A stretch of DNA of 21,671 bases, taken from positions 1-21,671 of the forward strand of contig JASHQF010000098.1 in NCBI GenBank assembly GCA_030037695.1, written 5' to 3'. Shown in pieces: positions 21,252-21,671 of the stretch. The position numbers were made by a program, and so were the translations under genes. This stretch comes from Thermoplasmata archaeon. Lineage in GTDB: Archaea > Thermoplasmatota > Thermoplasmata > Lutacidiplasmatales > UBA184. Each line of letters opens with the position of its first letter. Position 1 is the first letter of the stretch. The notes beneath the pieces were generated by a model. It saw only the letters and a program-made list of their open reading frames with translations. It did no database searches and was not told the DNA's origin.

Positions 21252-21671
21252 GTGCCGGGCCCGCGGCCGATCGCCGTCGTCTGGGACCCGCGGTTCCGGG
21301 GCTACGAGTTCGGGCCGGAGCACCCGTTCACCGAACGCAGCCGGGACCTCGCCGCCCGTCTCTTGCGAGCCTCGCTGACCCCGGCCGAGGCCGGTCGCGT
21401 CCGGTGGGTGGGCGAGGTCGAGCCGAGCCCACCCGATTCGCTCACGCTGTTCCACGAGGTGACATACGTCGCCGCGATCGAGGCGGCTGGGGCCGCCGTC
21501 GAGCGCACCTGGCTCGACGCGGGGGACACCCCCTCGTTCCCCGGCTGCTACGACGCGGCGCGCACGATCGTCGGCGGGATGGAGGCGGCCGTGAGGCTCG
21601 CGCTCGAGGAGCGGATCCGGTCGTTCCATCCCGCGGGGGGCCTCCACCATGCGGCCCCCGGGGCCGCGAGC
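21252..21671 (+). CDS. Histone deacetylase/AcuC-family protein, N-terminal part, cut by window edge
   Basis: The 140 codons present read through to the end of the window without a stop. The N-terminal pattern YEFGPEHPFTERSRDL corresponds to the YxxGPxHPxxPxR opening of the arginase-fold deacetylase family. Later come LTLFHEVTYVAAIE and SFHPAGGLHHAAPG, the last being the family GGxHHA motif with the catalytic tandem histidines. The metal-binding aspartates lie beyond the window. Family members deacetylate lysines, polyamines or acetoin-pathway enzymes, and the substrate here is open. The GTG at 21252 lies 25 nt after a TATA-like element, fitting a leaderless transcript. Confidence 0.88.
   Translation, partial: MPGPRPIAVVWDPRFRGYEFGPEHPFTERSRDLAARLLRASLTPAEAGRVRWVGEVEPSPPDSLTLFHEVTYVAAIEAAGAAVERTWLDAGDTPSFPGCYDAARTIVGGMEAAVRLALEERIRSFHPAGGLHHAAPGAAS

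Noticed and set aside
1..21671. tRNA/rRNA genes, CRISPR arrays, insertion sequences, prophage, attachment sites
   Set aside because: The intergenic spaces are all under 180 bases and none shows a cloverleaf, regularly spaced repeats, terminal inverted repeats or a transposase; composition looks even throughout.

Overview
The window is a dense, very GC-rich stretch (roughly 70 % G+C by eye) of an archaeal chromosome. The archaeal assignment rests on TFB (the TFIIB homologue), a short-form aIF5B, a beta-CASP RNase of the aCPSF2 type, archaeal TruD, a NOG1-type GTPase, paired KaiC/RAD55-like ATPases and TATA-like boxes about 25-35 nt upstream of many start codons. I infer an uncultivated high-GC lineage, perhaps Thermoplasmatota; no rRNA or other decisive marker is present. 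I recognise 24 protein genes, two cut by the window edges. I see no tRNA, rRNA, insertion sequence, prophage or CRISPR array, and no gene-free stretch over 300 bases.

Layout. 1-5.5 kb: the N-terminal part of glycine decarboxylase subunit 1 (minus), then a divergent NOG1-type GTPase with an overlapping Rieske ferredoxin gene, then aCPSF2 (minus). Next comes a tightly overlapping trio: IMPase/FBPase-type phosphatase, NAD kinase and JAMM metalloprotease. 5.5-9.8 kb: an unassigned radical SAM protein and a small zinc-binding protein (minus), an XRE-CBS regulator (plus), a DmpA/S58 self-processing peptidase (minus) and a divergent HExxH zincin. 9.9-13.2 kb: an MFS transporter, a 158-residue unknown protein with an internal repeat (minus) and TruD, which shares a bidirectional promoter with the unknown. 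13.2-19.2 kb: a plus-strand run of a KaiC-like protein with a destroyed ATPase site, an intact KaiC-like ATPase overlapping it, a Y-family DNA polymerase, an alkaline-phosphatase-superfamily phosphodiesterase and aIF5B. 19.2-21.7 kb: a sequon-rich surface membrane protein (minus), TFB, a small winged-helix protein (minus) and the start of a histone-deacetylase-family gene.

How the genes work together. Most of the content is housekeeping: translation and ribosome assembly, tRNA modification, RNA decay, NADP metabolism and basal transcription. All six convergent junctions are packed to within 10 nt or overlap, so transcripts probably end inside the opposing gene. 11 of 24 genes start with GTG. 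Many promoters fit leaderless transcription. The most intriguing unit is the dead/live KaiC-like pair upstream of the translesion polymerase. I found no clear-cut novel defence or mobile system.
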